Source: an uncultured Bryobacteraceae bacterium (GTDB taxonomy: Bacteria > Acidobacteriota > Terriglobia > Bryobacterales > Bryobacteraceae). From it: a stretch of 64,000 bases of DNA. Within the stretch, counting starts at the first letter, position 1. Every line of letters starts with the position of its first letter. Of this stretch, positions 42,348 through 50,819 are shown in pieces. The stretch is from assembly GCA_937920635.1 (NCBI GenBank), contig CAKZUE010000021.1, positions 21,652 through 85,651 of the forward strand. The letters run 5' to 3'. The notes beneath the pieces are model-generated. The model ran no database searches. It was not told the DNA's origin and saw only the letters and a program-made list of their open reading frames with translations. Position numbers and translations under genes: made by a program.

Positions 42348-42980
42348 ATGGGATCAATGGCTGGAGCCGGGCTTACCGACCGTCAGGCGCAGGTGCAGAG
42401 GGGACTGCGGCTGGAGTACATCACGCTGAGCTACAACGTGATCGAGGCGGTGGTGTCGATCACCGCCGGCGTCATCGCGGGCAGCATCGCGCTGGTGGGT
42501 TTCGGCGTGGATGCGGTCATCGAAAGCATCTCCGGGGCGGTCATGCTATGGCGGCTGAAGCTCGACGATCACCACCGGCGCGAGGAGTTCGAGCAGCGCG
42601 CTCTGCGCCTTATCGGCTGGTCGTTTCTTTTGCTCGCCGCCTACGTCGGCTACGAAGCCGTGGAGAAGCTTTGGACCCGCGAGGCGCCGGACCGCTCCAT
42701 CCCCGGCATCATCCTTGCCTGCTGCTCGCTGGCGATCATGCCCTTTCTGGCGATGAAAAAGCGTCAGGTCAGCCGCGAGATCAACAGCGGGGCCATGGCC
42801 GCCGACGCCAAGCAGACGCTGCTGTGCAGCTATCTTTCGGCGATCTTGCTGGGCGGACTGCTACTGAACGCGGCGCTCGGCTGGTGGTGGGCCGACCCCG
42901 TTGCGGGACTGATCATGACCCCGATCATCGCCCGCGAAGGCTGGCTGGCGCTGAAAGGCGAAAACTGCGCCTGTCACTGA
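42348..42980 (+). CDS. Cation diffusion facilitator-like transporter
   Basis: A 210-residue membrane protein with about six helices. 'GSIALVGFGVDAVIESISGAVML' near residue 50, cited in part as 'GFGVDAVIES', carries the Asp and Glu that correspond to the metal site of helix 2; 'GAMAADAKQTLLCSYLSAILL' and 'WWWADPVAGLIMTPII' carry the partner Asp residues of helix 5 and the last helix. The usual C-terminal cytoplasmic domain is missing, so it belongs to the short CDF branch. Start 42348 or 42357; neither ribosome site is strong. Confidence 0.8.
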   Translation: MGSMAGAGLTDRQAQVQRGLRLEYITLSYNVIEAVVSITAGVIAGSIALVGFGVDAVIESISGAVMLWRLKLDDHHRREEFEQRALRLIGWSFLLLAAYVGYEAVEKLWTREAPDRSIPGIILACCSLAIMPFLAMKKRQVSREINSGAMAADAKQTLLCSYLSAILLGGLLLNAALGWWWADPVAGLIMTPIIAREGWLALKGENCACH

Positions 42981-42995
42981 CTCTATTCATCCCGT

Positions 42996-44477
42996 TCAGT
43001 CCCGGAACAGCCGCACGTGGCACCGCACAAAGTCCTTCAGACTGACGAGCGATCCGCCGGGCGTCAGTGCCACGCCCAGGGAGCACCGTCTGAGGTAGGA
43101 ATGAAACTCTTCGGCGGGATCGCCCACATATCCGTCCGTCAGCAGCACCGCACGGGTGATTTTCCTGCGCTTCATGTGCTCGAGAACGCAGCCGATGTCC
43201 GTGCCGCCCGTCGTCGGCACATGGCCGTGACTCAATGTGTCGACGTCCACGTCGGCCACCTCCGTCGAAAACAGGTGAATTTGACGGTGGGCCAGATACC
43301 GGCACGACAGCACGGCTTGGCAGAGACAGCCGACGAATTCCGCCACGCTGCCGCTGACATCGACATACACGTGCACGGGGTCGATATGCCGCGGCTGCGG
43401 CGTTTCAGTCTCCCATGCGTGCAGCAGGGGCTGAAGCCCCAGGAATCGCAGAACCGTCGAGCGGCGGTCGAGCGCCGGCAGCGCCGTGAGGACGCGAGAC
43501 CGGATTGTCCCGGGCTCGCCTGTCCTGGTGGCCCCATCCAGCGCCACGCGGCTGATCAGCCGCTTCAGCGCCGCGACGTTGGCTCTGCGGTCCAGGGCGG
43601 ACAGGTCGAACTTCATCACGGTGAGTTCTTCCGACAGGGATCTGCCGCGGATCCATTTTTGCTGGAGCGCCTGAACCATGCTGGCCAGAGACCGCAGCCA
43701 GCCCGCACCGGTCAGATCCGGCTCAGGATTGACCGGGTGGCTGCCCAGCAGCGGCACTGCATCCAGCGAGGCCGCCTGCGGCGGCAGTTCACACGGCTCC
43801 TCCCATGCTTGCGCTTCCCCGCCATCCTCCCAATCGCTGTCGTCATCGCCCGGCCAGCAGAGGTTCTCGCCGGCGATCTCTGCGCTTGCCTCCACCTCCT
43901 CCACAGTCCAGCCGCGCCACAGCTCCGGATAATGGTCCTGGGGCATTCGGAACTGCCTGCGGATGTCCTTGTATGATGTGCCCCACTCTGTGTACAGATC
44001 CCGGTACGCACTCCTCACATGGCGCATCCGGTCTCCCTTCAGCACGCGGGGAATTTTCAAACAAGACCCGCCGCCCGCGCGGAATCCGGCCGGCGGCCGC
44101 AGCAGGCACTCAGGAAATTTCTTGCTGCTGTAAGTGGAAGTGAACAGCGACCAGTAAGCCGGGCTTCCCGTCATGTGGCAGATCATCGCGTTGATCACGG
44201 CGTCGAGAACAAAGTTGTCCATCCTTGTCATGGGCTTGTTCTGATGGCCGAGCAGCAGGTGCAGCAGCTCGTGCAGGATCAGCGCCGCCTGCCGCTCGGG
44301 CGTGGGCGCGAACCGTTTGGCGAAGTCCGGATTGATGAGGATGCGCGGTACAGGCTTGTACAGCATGGCAGCCGTTTCCACTTCAGCGGACTCGCGGATG
44401 TCCACAACGCGCATCAGCCCGGCGATCGCGTACGTGCCCGCGGGCATCGCCTGCCATACCTCTTCCAGCCGGATCAT
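42996..44477 (-). CDS. VWA-like/DUF2201 protein with HExxH metallopeptidase domain
   Basis: A 493-residue protein preceded by a strong AGGAGGTG site. The N-terminal half has 'AALILHELLHLLLGHQ' (HELLH at 69-73, third ligand region His78), a zincin-type site. The middle is acidic and Trp-rich ('WPGDDDSDWEDGGE'). The C-terminal about 130 residues are a von Willebrand A-like domain with the MIDAS motif 'YVDVSGSVAEF' (373-377), 'PTTGGTDIGCVL' and 'AVLLTDGYVGD'. This domain pair defines the DUF2201 proteins that travel with MoxR ATPases. The start overlaps the stop of the 135-residue gene as ATGA, and MoxR is first in the operon. Likely a MoxR-driven metal-insertion or chaperone unit; client unknown. 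Confidence 0.87.
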   Translation of the reverse strand: MIRLEEVWQAMPAGTYAIAGLMRVVDIRESAEVETAAMLYKPVPRILINPDFAKRFAPTPERQAALILHELLHLLLGHQNKPMTRMDNFVLDAVINAMICHMTGSPAYWSLFTSTYSSKKFPECLLRPPAGFRAGGGSCLKIPRVLKGDRMRHVRSAYRDLYTEWGTSYKDIRRQFRMPQDHYPELWRGWTVEEVEASAEIAGENLCWPGDDDSDWEDGGEAQAWEEPCELPPQAASLDAVPLLGSHPVNPEPDLTGAGWLRSLASMVQALQQKWIRGRSLSEELTVMKFDLSALDRRANVAALKRLISRVALDGATRTGEPGTIRSRVLTALPALDRRSTVLRFLGLQPLLHAWETETPQPRHIDPVHVYVDVSGSVAEFVGCLCQAVLSCRYLAHRQIHLFSTEVADVDVDTLSHGHVPTTGGTDIGCVLEHMKRRKITRAVLLTDGYVGDPAEEFHSYLRRCSLGVALTPGGSLVSLKDFVRCHVRLFRD

Positions 44478-44881
44478 GACAGACACCTCCTTTCCACAAA
44501 TCGCAGCACCAGCCGGTTCTCCTCGCGAAACAGCCGGTCGAGATTGGGCTTCTTGTCCAGCAGCACGATGTCGCCGGTCTGCTTGGAAGCCGCTACGCAC
44601 CAGACGAGTGGATCGGCCAGAACCGGATCGTCCGGCTGGCTGTCCTCGCAGATCATCGCCAGGCGCGGCCAGGGAAGGATCCGCGCGATGTTCTCCACCC
44701 TGCGCTCCAGCGCCGCCTCCGCTTCCGCCGCGGTCCGCCTCCAGCGTTTGCCGTTGAGAAATTGCAGAACTGAAGCGGGGTAGGGGCGCTTCGGCCAGCC
44801 GGGAGGCGGCTGAACCACCAGGCGGCGGGTCAGCCGAGGTTCCGGCAGCGAAAATACGATGTACCGTGTCGGCAAACGCAT
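44474..44881 (-). CDS. Unknown protein between MoxR and VWA genes
   Basis: A 135-residue protein of no family I recognise. It is a real gene: a strong AGGAGGAGG site 9 bases before the ATG, a short gap after MoxR and an ATGA overlap with the VWA gene. It is rich in Arg, Pro and Trp ('QPPPGWPKRPYPASVLQF'), has a helical middle ('AAEAEAALERRVENIARIL') and a C-terminal 'GDIVLLDKKPNLDRLFREENRLV'. There is no signal peptide or membrane helix. Position suggests an adaptor or substrate of the ATPase. Confidence 0.72.
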   Translation of the reverse strand: MRLPTRYIVFSLPEPRLTRRLVVQPPPGWPKRPYPASVLQFLNGKRWRRTAAEAEAALERRVENIARILPWPRLAMICEDSQPDDPVLADPLVWCVAASKQTGDIVLLDKKPNLDRLFREENRLVLRFVERRCLS

Positions 44882-44903
44882 CGCTCAATTTCCTCCTCCT
44901 GAC

Positions 44904-46415
44904 TCAGCCCTTCGCCGCCGACAGGCTCTCCAGCGCCGCCCGGGCGCGTTGCCATGACTCGCAGACGCGATTCACATCCGCCTCAGCCAGCAGCCGGTCC
45001 GCTGAAAACAGCGTCACCAGGAGGTTGGCCAGGGCCTGATGGCCTGCATCCTGGGCTCTCAGGCAATCGAGCTTTTCCTGCAGTCTCTCTGCAACCCTCC
45101 ATTCGCTGTGGCTGTGAGTGGAGAAGAAATCCTGCTGGGGCTCGGCGGCCATCGCGTAATCCGCGGCCACCTCTTCCGCCACCGGCGCCATCAGCCGGCC
45201 GGCCAGGCCGGTCTCCATGAGATAGGCCGCCACGGCATGCCGCGCCCCGTCGCGAAGGAACTGGAGACAATCGGCGACGATGACGGACCGCTGTTGCAGA
45301 TCCATCTCCTCCGCCTGTGCGGCCATGACCGCGCGCCTGACCGGATCCCGCTCCGAGTAGATCCGGATCAGCGCTGATGCCTTCTCTCCGGTGACGGCGT
45401 GCCATGCCTCCCTGTGCGCGCACTCCACTTTGTCCTCCGGAGCCGGGATCCCCTCCGCCGGCAGCGGGATGGAGTGGATCAGCGCCAGCCGCGCCGACTC
45501 TCCAAGATCCGTGTCGCCCTGGCCGAGAATCCATCGAACCGCATGCACGGCCGCAATATTGCGCATCAGGACCGCGAGGCGGCGCGGACTGAGCCGGATC
45601 CCGGCTTCCTTCAGCAGCGCCGCCACACACCTGACATAATCGGTCAGCAGCGGAGCGAGCTGTTGCCGCAGCGTTGTCCAGAGCGGGCGCGCCTCGTTGA
45701 CCAGTTGCCGCAGCCTCTCGGCTTCCGCCTCCCCCGGGCCGCCGTCCTGCAACAGCAGCCTGCGCTGCGCCTCTTCGCTCAGATCACACCAGTCCGGCGC
45801 CTGCACAATGAATGCGTAACGGTCCGCCAAAGCCGAATCCAGCGGCTGCGACCCCGAGTAGTTCTGCGCCTCGCCCGACACCGGCGGCGGATTCATCGCC
45901 GACCAGCGGTAGCGCAGCCGTTCCAGCGGCAGCCCCTGCACCTTCCTCTCGTGCAGGATCGAGAACAGCTTGTTCTGCACGTCCGGCTTGCACCGCGACA
46001 CCTCGTCGAAAAAAACCGCTTCCGCGTCCCAGATCGTGGCAGGAGTCTGAAGGTATTTCAGCGTTGTCGAACCCGGCTCCGGCACCGGAAACCCGATCAG
46101 ATCGTCAAAACAGATCAGGCTCGCATTGTAGTGGCGGAAAGTGAGATGCAAGGCGTCCGCCAGGCGCTCAAGCAGCATCGACTTGCCCGTGCCGTGCAGT
46201 CCGATCAACAGCAGCGGATCCTCGCTCACCAGCGATGCCAGAACGGCATGCTCCACTCTCTCCCACCCTTGCAGCCCCAGACCGGCGAGAACGCCGGGCG
46301 GCTCCGGCAGCCTCTCCGCCACCGCCGGGAGTGGGGATTTCGTGGCGGCGCCAGAGGCCGGATCCGGCGCTTGGCGCGCCTTCTTCTTCGTCTTGACCGT
46401 ATTTGCAGATGGCAT
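44904..46415 (-). CDS. MoxR-family AAA+ ATPase
   Basis: A 503-residue protein starting at ATG 46415 with AAGGAG about 9 bases upstream. Walker A is 'GLHGTGKSM' (72-80), Walker B 'AEAVFFDEVSRC' (Asp-Glu at 137-138), a sensor 1-like 'RYRWSAMNPPP' and 'LDSALADRYAFIV' with the arginine finger region. The C-terminal 200 residues after the lid are helical and longer than in small MoxR proteins. MoxR ATPases work with VWA proteins to remodel or metallate clients, and one is encoded two genes downstream. The 376-base region before it holds no gene. Confidence 0.88.
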   Translation of the reverse strand: MPSANTVKTKKKARQAPDPASGAATKSPLPAVAERLPEPPGVLAGLGLQGWERVEHAVLASLVSEDPLLLIGLHGTGKSMLLERLADALHLTFRHYNASLICFDDLIGFPVPEPGSTTLKYLQTPATIWDAEAVFFDEVSRCKPDVQNKLFSILHERKVQGLPLERLRYRWSAMNPPPVSGEAQNYSGSQPLDSALADRYAFIVQAPDWCDLSEEAQRRLLLQDGGPGEAEAERLRQLVNEARPLWTTLRQQLAPLLTDYVRCVAALLKEAGIRLSPRRLAVLMRNIAAVHAVRWILGQGDTDLGESARLALIHSIPLPAEGIPAPEDKVECAHREAWHAVTGEKASALIRIYSERDPVRRAVMAAQAEEMDLQQRSVIVADCLQFLRDGARHAVAAYLMETGLAGRLMAPVAEEVAADYAMAAEPQQDFFSTHSHSEWRVAERLQEKLDCLRAQDAGHQALANLLVTLFSADRLLAEADVNRVCESWQRARAALESLSAAKG

Positions 46416-46791
46416 TCCAGTCGCTCCTTTGAGCGCAAAGGACCTGCATTTCGGGGGGATGCTATCAGGCGGGACAGCCTTTTCTTGCGCCATCTCGCGC
46501 CACATCGCTCCCGTTGCCGGGCTGACTTTGGCACCTTGGCGGCTGAAGCCAGGTTGCCGGGCGGTCAGCGGGTCAGTTCCCTCGCGCCTCTCTCGATGTG
46601 TTGTGGAAGCTTGCGCTTCAATCAGAAAAACGCGCGCCCGCGGCGGTTCGTTTCATGTTTTTTTTCTGCTGCGCGGGCAGCGCCGTGAAGCCGCACACTG
46701 CCATCTCCGGCGTGAATGCTGCCGGCGGATTCTGCTCCGGCGGCGGCGCATCGGGCGCGGATATGTCCTCAGCGCGCCAGCAACGCGGCGT
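46416..46791. other. 376-base intergenic region before the MoxR operon
   Basis: No convincing gene is seen. It lies between the end of the secreted unknown gene and the MoxR start, both on the minus strand, so it should hold the MoxR promoter. TAGCAT on the minus strand (46464-46459) is a possible -10 box without a good -35. A run of eight T (46658-46665, plus strand) and a palindromic 'ggcggctgaagcc' (about 46541) are the only other features noticed. The open frame 46598-46930 on the plus strand is low-complexity shadow. Confidence 0.5.
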
Positions 46792-47805
46792 CTACTTCTT
46801 TTTCTTCGGCGGCTCGGGCGTGATGGAGGGCGGCACGGTCTTCGGCTTCGGCTTGTCGTCTTCCGCTTCGGGGAAGGTGATTTCGCTTTCCACCTGCAAT
46901 ACCTGCGATTCGACCTGGAATTTCCGGTAATTCCTGAACTCGATCTCGTTCCGCGTGCAGGTGAACGTGCCGCGGAAGCAGGCGAGGTTGTCGCTGCGCA
47001 CCGGAAGCAGCCACCGCGTGCCGGCGATGTCCACCCAGCCATAGTCGACGGTCATCTCCACCTTGTCGATGTCGTAATTCGCGGGCAGCCGGCGGCTGCT
47101 CATCTCGATGCGCAGCACCCGTGCGCTCTCGGGGTCGATCCACAGCGCCCCCTCGTGCGCCGGCTTCACCGCGTAGCCGTAGCGGATGGTCCACTGCGAA
47201 CGATCCTTCGGCACCGAGAAATCGTAGACCTTCGCCTTCAGTCCGGCGGCGTCGGAGTCGCCGCGGAGGCGGAAGTCCTCAGGGCGCGCCGAGGAGAAGA
47301 TGCTGACCAGCGTCGTGCCAAAATCGCCCGTCGACCAGGAGCCGGACTCCTCCGGGCTGCCCTTCTTCAGCGGCTTGCCGTTGATGCGGATGTTGCGGTA
47401 CTCTTCTTTCCCCTTCGTGTAGGCAAGCTCTAGCTGGACGCGGTCCTGAAGCTTCCAGTCCGGCTTCAGCGTCTTGCTCTCGTACCGGCTCACAAACTGG
47501 TCGCAGATGAAGCTGGGCAGTTTCTCGTTGAACTCCACCGCCGCCTCGTAAGCGCGCAGGATGAGATTCTCGCGGTCTTCCGTGGCATTGCCCGCCGTCA
47601 CCTTCTCGGTGCGCCCCTCTTCGTCGACAATCACTTCCCGGTAGGGACCCTGCGGCGCGCGCCGTTCCTCCGGCGCTTTCACCGGCTCGCGCTTCTCCGC
47701 CGCGCCCCCGCGCCGCAGCACCGGGCGCCCCGGATCCGGTGCAGGCTCGGGCGGCTGCTGCGCCGCCAGCGGCAAGAGAAACAGAAATGGCAGCCACGCC
47801 CGCAT
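46792..47805 (-). CDS. Secreted protein of unknown function
   Basis: A 337-residue protein with a signal peptide ('WLPFLFLLPLAAQQP'), a Pro/Arg/Glu-rich stretch to about 65, then a globular beta-rich body: 'EKLPSFICDQFVSRYES', 'KEEYRNIRINGKPL', 'GDFGTTLVSIFSSA', 'GALWIDPESARVLRIEM' and 'TVDYGWVDIAGTRWLLPVRSD'. The layout resembles secreted acidobacterial proteins of LolA/outer-membrane-lipoprotein-sorting-like shape, but this is only an impression. The C terminus is a charged, lysine-rich tail. It follows the esterase gene by 40 bases on the same strand and probably belongs to that operon. Confidence 0.75.
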   Translation of the reverse strand: MRAWLPFLFLLPLAAQQPPEPAPDPGRPVLRRGGAAEKREPVKAPEERRAPQGPYREVIVDEEGRTEKVTAGNATEDRENLILRAYEAAVEFNEKLPSFICDQFVSRYESKTLKPDWKLQDRVQLELAYTKGKEEYRNIRINGKPLKKGSPEESGSWSTGDFGTTLVSIFSSARPEDFRLRGDSDAAGLKAKVYDFSVPKDRSQWTIRYGYAVKPAHEGALWIDPESARVLRIEMSSRRLPANYDIDKVEMTVDYGWVDIAGTRWLLPVRSDNLACFRGTFTCTRNEIEFRNYRKFQVESQVLQVESEITFPEAEDDKPKPKTVPPSITPEPPKKKK

Positions 47806-47845
47806 TTTCTTCGCCGCTGGTGAGACGCGCCCTTCGGATGCGCGG

Positions 47846-48673
47846 TTACTGCGCCGGGATGATGCCCCGCACCATCAGCCAGTCCTTGAGCCGCGCCGGC
47901 CATGTCGACAGCACCGGATCTTTCTGCGCGAGCCCCACGCCGTGGCGCCCCTCCTGATAAATATGCAGCTCCGCGGGCACGCCCGCGCGCCGCAGCGCCA
48001 GATAGTACAGCACGCTGTTCTCGGGCGGCACGCCCGTGTCGGCGTTCGTGTGGAACAGGAACGTCGGCGGCGTCTGCGAAGTCACCCGCAGTTCGTTCGA
48101 CAGCTCCCACACAAGCGCAGGATCCGGAGGATCGCCCAGCAGGAAGCGCATCGAGCCGCTGTGCGTGTAACGCGTGGTGAAGCTGATCACCGGATAGCAG
48201 AGGATGGCGAAGTCCGGCCGCTCGCCCTCGCGGAAATGGTTCGACAGCGTCGACGCCAGATGCCCGCCCGCGCTGAAGCCCATCACGCCCACGCGCGCCG
48301 GGTCGATGCCGAACTCCCTGGCGCGCTCCCGGATCATGCGCATCGCCCGCCGCGCGTCATCCAGCATCGCCGGATGCCGGTAGCGCGGCCCCAGCCGGTA
48401 CTTCAGCACAAACGCCGTCACCCCGAACGAATTGAACCACTCGGCGATCTGCCTGCCTTCATGGTCCATCGCCAGATTCACGTACCCGCCGCCGGGGCAG
48501 ACCAGCACGGCGGCGCCGTTGGGCTGCACCGCCGGGTAGATCGTCAGCGCCGGCTTGTCGGCGTCTTCATTGCCTGCCGCGCCCGGCGCGCCTTCGGGCC
48601 ACAGCAGCTCCGTGCGCGGCGCCTGCGCCGCCAGCAGGGAAACGAACAGGCAACCAAGAAAAACAGGACGCAT
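47846..48673 (-). CDS. Secreted alpha/beta-hydrolase, acetyl-xylan-esterase-like
   Basis: A 275-residue protein; ATG 48673 follows a strong AAGGAGT site and gives a signal peptide 'RPVFLGCLFVSLLAAQ'. 'LVCPGGGYVNLAMDHEG' (oxyanion loop), 'VGVMGFSAGGHLASTL' (nucleophile Ser), 'LFHTNADTGVPPENS' (Asp) and 'YQEGRHGVGLA' (His) give a full triad. The pattern fits the BD-FAE/Axe2 group of esterases that remove acetyl or similar groups from plant glycans. The LD-carboxypeptidase gene ends 5 bases upstream, so the two are in one operon. Confidence 0.88.
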   Translation of the reverse strand: MRPVFLGCLFVSLLAAQAPRTELLWPEGAPGAAGNEDADKPALTIYPAVQPNGAAVLVCPGGGYVNLAMDHEGRQIAEWFNSFGVTAFVLKYRLGPRYRHPAMLDDARRAMRMIRERAREFGIDPARVGVMGFSAGGHLASTLSNHFREGERPDFAILCYPVISFTTRYTHSGSMRFLLGDPPDPALVWELSNELRVTSQTPPTFLFHTNADTGVPPENSVLYYLALRRAGVPAELHIYQEGRHGVGLAQKDPVLSTWPARLKDWLMVRGIIPAQ

Positions 48674-48678
48674 CGCAA

Positions 48679-49701
48679 TTACTCCTTCAATGCGGATTCC
48701 AGGATCGTCAGCGTTCCGGCGTCCGCGTCCAGCTCCGCCTCCACGCCCAGCGGCAGCGTCAACTGATCGTCCGTATGTCCGATCACGAGCCCAGTGACCA
48801 CCGGCACGTCCAGCCCTCCCAGAATGTTCTGGACCACCTCGCCCGTCGAGAAGGTCGACTCGAACCCCGGCTGAAACTCGCGCGGGCGGCAGGAGGCGCA
48901 CTCGCCCCAGACCAGCCCGCGGATGCCGCGGAACTTGCCCGCCAGCCGCAGGTGCGTCAGCATCCGGTCGATCGAGTACGGCTCTTCGCCCACGTCTTCG
49001 AGGAAAAGAATTCTGCCCTCGGTCTGGATCTCGTAGGGCGTGCCCAGCGTCGTCGAGATCAGCGTCAGGTTGCCGCCGATGAGCGGCCCGCGCGCTCTTC
49101 CGGGACGAACCGCCCGCCAGGGATGGCGCGGGCGGATGGGGCGCGGCTCGGGCGGGTTGGACAACCGCCCCAGCGGTTTCGTTTCAAACAAGGCGCGCCG
49201 GAAATGTTCGAGCGTCCACTCGCTCAACCCGCTCAGCACGACCGGACCATGGAAAGTCACCAGCCCCGTCAGGCGGTGAATGCCCAGATGCAGCGCGGTG
49301 ATGTCGGAGTAGCCGAGAAAGACCTTGGGATTTTTCCTGATCAGCGCGTAATCCAGCGAGTCCAGCAGCATCGCCGCGCCGTAGCCGCCGCGCATGCAGA
49401 AGACCGCCTTCACCTCCGGATCGGCGAACATCGCGTGGAGATCTTCCACCCGTTCCCGGATGGTTCCGCCCAGATAGCCCTCGCGCCGCCCCACCGAGCG
49501 GCCGGTCTTGCACCGCAGCCCCAACTCCTCGATCGTCCGCCGAGCCAGCCACAGACGGTCCGGATCGGACACATAGGTCGAAGGCGTCACCAGCCCCACG
49601 GTGTCTCCCGGACGCAGCACACGCGGCTTCACCAGAGCGGGCTGCTCGAGCGCCAGCGCCGCCGCTGCCGGCGCCGCGGCCAGAAAGCTCCTGCGCTTCA
49701 T
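48679..49701 (-). CDS. S66-family LD-carboxypeptidase, exported
   Basis: A 340-residue protein with an N-terminal leader 'KRRSFLAAAPAAAALALEQ' (Tat-like or Sec). 'LRPGDTVGLVTPST' opens the domain, 'FCMRGGYGAAMLLDSLD' and 'FLGYSDITALHLG' (nucleophile Ser in GYSD) follow, then 'LFLEDVGEEPYSIDRML' (Glu) and 'VVTGLVIGHTDDQLTLPLG' (His), completing the Ser-Glu-His triad of LdcA. LdcA trims the terminal D-Ala from muropeptides; related MccF enzymes inactivate microcin C. An exported form suggests work on cell-wall peptides in the periplasm. Confidence 0.88.
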   Translation of the reverse strand: MKRRSFLAAAPAAAALALEQPALVKPRVLRPGDTVGLVTPSTYVSDPDRLWLARRTIEELGLRCKTGRSVGRREGYLGGTIRERVEDLHAMFADPEVKAVFCMRGGYGAAMLLDSLDYALIRKNPKVFLGYSDITALHLGIHRLTGLVTFHGPVVLSGLSEWTLEHFRRALFETKPLGRLSNPPEPRPIRPRHPWRAVRPGRARGPLIGGNLTLISTTLGTPYEIQTEGRILFLEDVGEEPYSIDRMLTHLRLAGKFRGIRGLVWGECASCRPREFQPGFESTFSTGEVVQNILGGLDVPVVTGLVIGHTDDQLTLPLGVEAELDADAGTLTILESALKE

Positions 49702-49756
49702 AGGGACAAGTGTTCCGCAGTCGCGGCCGCAACGGCAAGTCGGGCACTCTGGTCTC

Positions 49757-50011
49757 ATGCCGTCCGATCCGCCCCAGCCGCCCGAAACGCTCGACGAACT
49801 GCGCGGGATGCTCACGCCTGAAATGTAGGCGGATCTGCGCCGCGCCGCCCCGCTGGCGCGCCGGGCGCGCCGGAGCGAGTTCCCCGATCGTCTCATCCTG
49901 CCCCGTTCTTGTTGTCTGGGTTTCGCCGCGCACTGGGGTCTGCCCAGCGAGCCGGAGACAATCTCAGGTCTGGTGCACCTGCTCTATGAGGCTGCGGGCG
50001 ACCCTCTCTGA
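49757..50011 (+). pseudogene. Small unknown gene interrupted by an in-frame TAG
   Basis: From ATG 49757 the frame codes for 23 residues ('PPETLDELRGMLTPEM' at the end), meets TAG at 49826-49828, and continues in the same frame for 60 more codons to TGA at 50009-50011. The second part reads like real protein: 'RRAAPLARRARRSEFPD', 'LPRSCCLGFAAHWGLPS', 'ISGLVHLLYEAAGDPL'. Its composition and natural ending at 'AGDPL' argue for a formerly intact protein of about 83 residues. A single change from a CAG, GAG or TGG-type codon would explain the stop. I do not recognise the family. Confidence 0.5.
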
Positions 50012-50082
50012 CCATCGGCCGCCGGCCCGCCGGTTCGTGCGCCTGCTCTCAGAACCTTTAATTTCCTTTCACTATCTGGCAG

Positions 50083-50111
50083 TTATCGAAAGACTGGTGC
50101 TGGGTTAGACT
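50083..50111 (+). promoter_or_regulatory. Possible promoter of the molybdenum hydroxylase operon
   Basis: TTATCG (50083-50088) and TAGACT (50106-50111) are 17 bases apart, about 60 bases before the GTG at 50172. The match to sigma-70 is moderate and it is the best pair in the gap after the broken gene. Confidence 0.3.
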
Positions 50112-50171
50112 GGAGAAGATCCATGGGGCTTTCCTGCTGTGCCACGGCCCCGGGAGGGAAGGGGAATTGCT

Positions 50172-50819
50172 GTGAGTCGACATCCGGATTCCAAACTTAA
50201 GCCAAATGAGGAAAACCGGCGCGGGGTTTCGCGCCGCGGACTACTGCAAAGCATCGGCGTGACAGGCGCCGTGGCGCCAGCGCTTCTCGAGCAGCCCGCG
50301 CAGGCGCAGACGCCTGCGGGCGTCCTGGGGCCTGGCGCGGTTCCTGTTACGCTCACCATCAACGGCAAGCCCATGAAGGTCTCCGTCGAACCGCGCGAGA
50401 CCCTGCTCGATGTCCTGCGCAACAAGCTGGATCTGACTGGCGCCAAGCGCGTGTGCGACCGCGGCACCTGCGGCGCCTGCTCGGTGCTCGTGAACGGCAA
50501 GGTGATGTACGCCTGCACGATCCTGGCCATCGACGCGCAGGGCAAGCAGATCACCACCGTGGAGGGTTTCGCCCTCAGCGGCGGACGCCCGCACCCCGTG
50601 GTGCAGGCGTTTGTCAACCACGACGCGCAGCAGTGCGGCTACTGCACGCCGGGCTTCGTGGTCGCTGCCAAGGCGTTTCTCGATTCCAATCCCAATCCCA
50701 CTTATGAGCAGGTGAAAGACGGCCTCGGCGGCAACCTGTGCCGCTGCGGCACCTACATCGGCATCCGCCAGGCGGTGCTGGAAGCCGCCAAGACGATGAA
50801 AGGAGGGTCCAATGCCTGA
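50172..50819 (+). CDS. Molybdenum hydroxylase 2Fe-2S subunit, Tat-exported (PaoA-like)
   Basis: A 215-residue protein; the GTG at 50172 is chosen because the purine-rich AGGGAAGGGG lies 8-17 bases before it (another GTG is at 50139). The leader 'RRGVSRRGLLQSIGVTGAVAPAL' contains a twin-Arg motif 'SRRGLLQS'. The ferredoxin-type cluster is 'CDRGTCGACSVLVNG' with an upstream Cys, and the second cluster is 'QCGYCTPGFVVAAKAFL' and 'LCRCGTYIGIRQAV', giving two [2Fe-2S] sites as in XdhA/CoxS/PaoA. It carries electrons between the Mo and FAD subunits. The Tat leader means the folded complex works in the periplasm, as in E. coli PaoABC. It overlaps the next gene. Confidence 0.92.
   Translation: MSRHPDSKLKPNEENRRGVSRRGLLQSIGVTGAVAPALLEQPAQAQTPAGVLGPGAVPVTLTINGKPMKVSVEPRETLLDVLRNKLDLTGAKRVCDRGTCGACSVLVNGKVMYACTILAIDAQGKQITTVEGFALSGGRPHPVVQAFVNHDAQQCGYCTPGFVVAAKAFLDSNPNPTYEQVKDGLGGNLCRCGTYIGIRQAVLEAAKTMKGGSNA

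Noticed and set aside
46598..46930. 110-codon plus-strand frame in the gap before MoxR
   Set aside because: Low-complexity Phe/Gly/Ser sequence that continues antisense to the secreted protein gene; no ribosome site.
49826..49828. TAG read as pyrrolysine
   Set aside because: No pylT or pyl genes are visible and a 23-codon leader before the stop fits simple inactivation better.
49710..50108. 132-codon frame across the broken gene
   Set aside because: Arg/Pro/Cys-rich with no motif; the frame starting at 49757, though interrupted, reads far more like protein.
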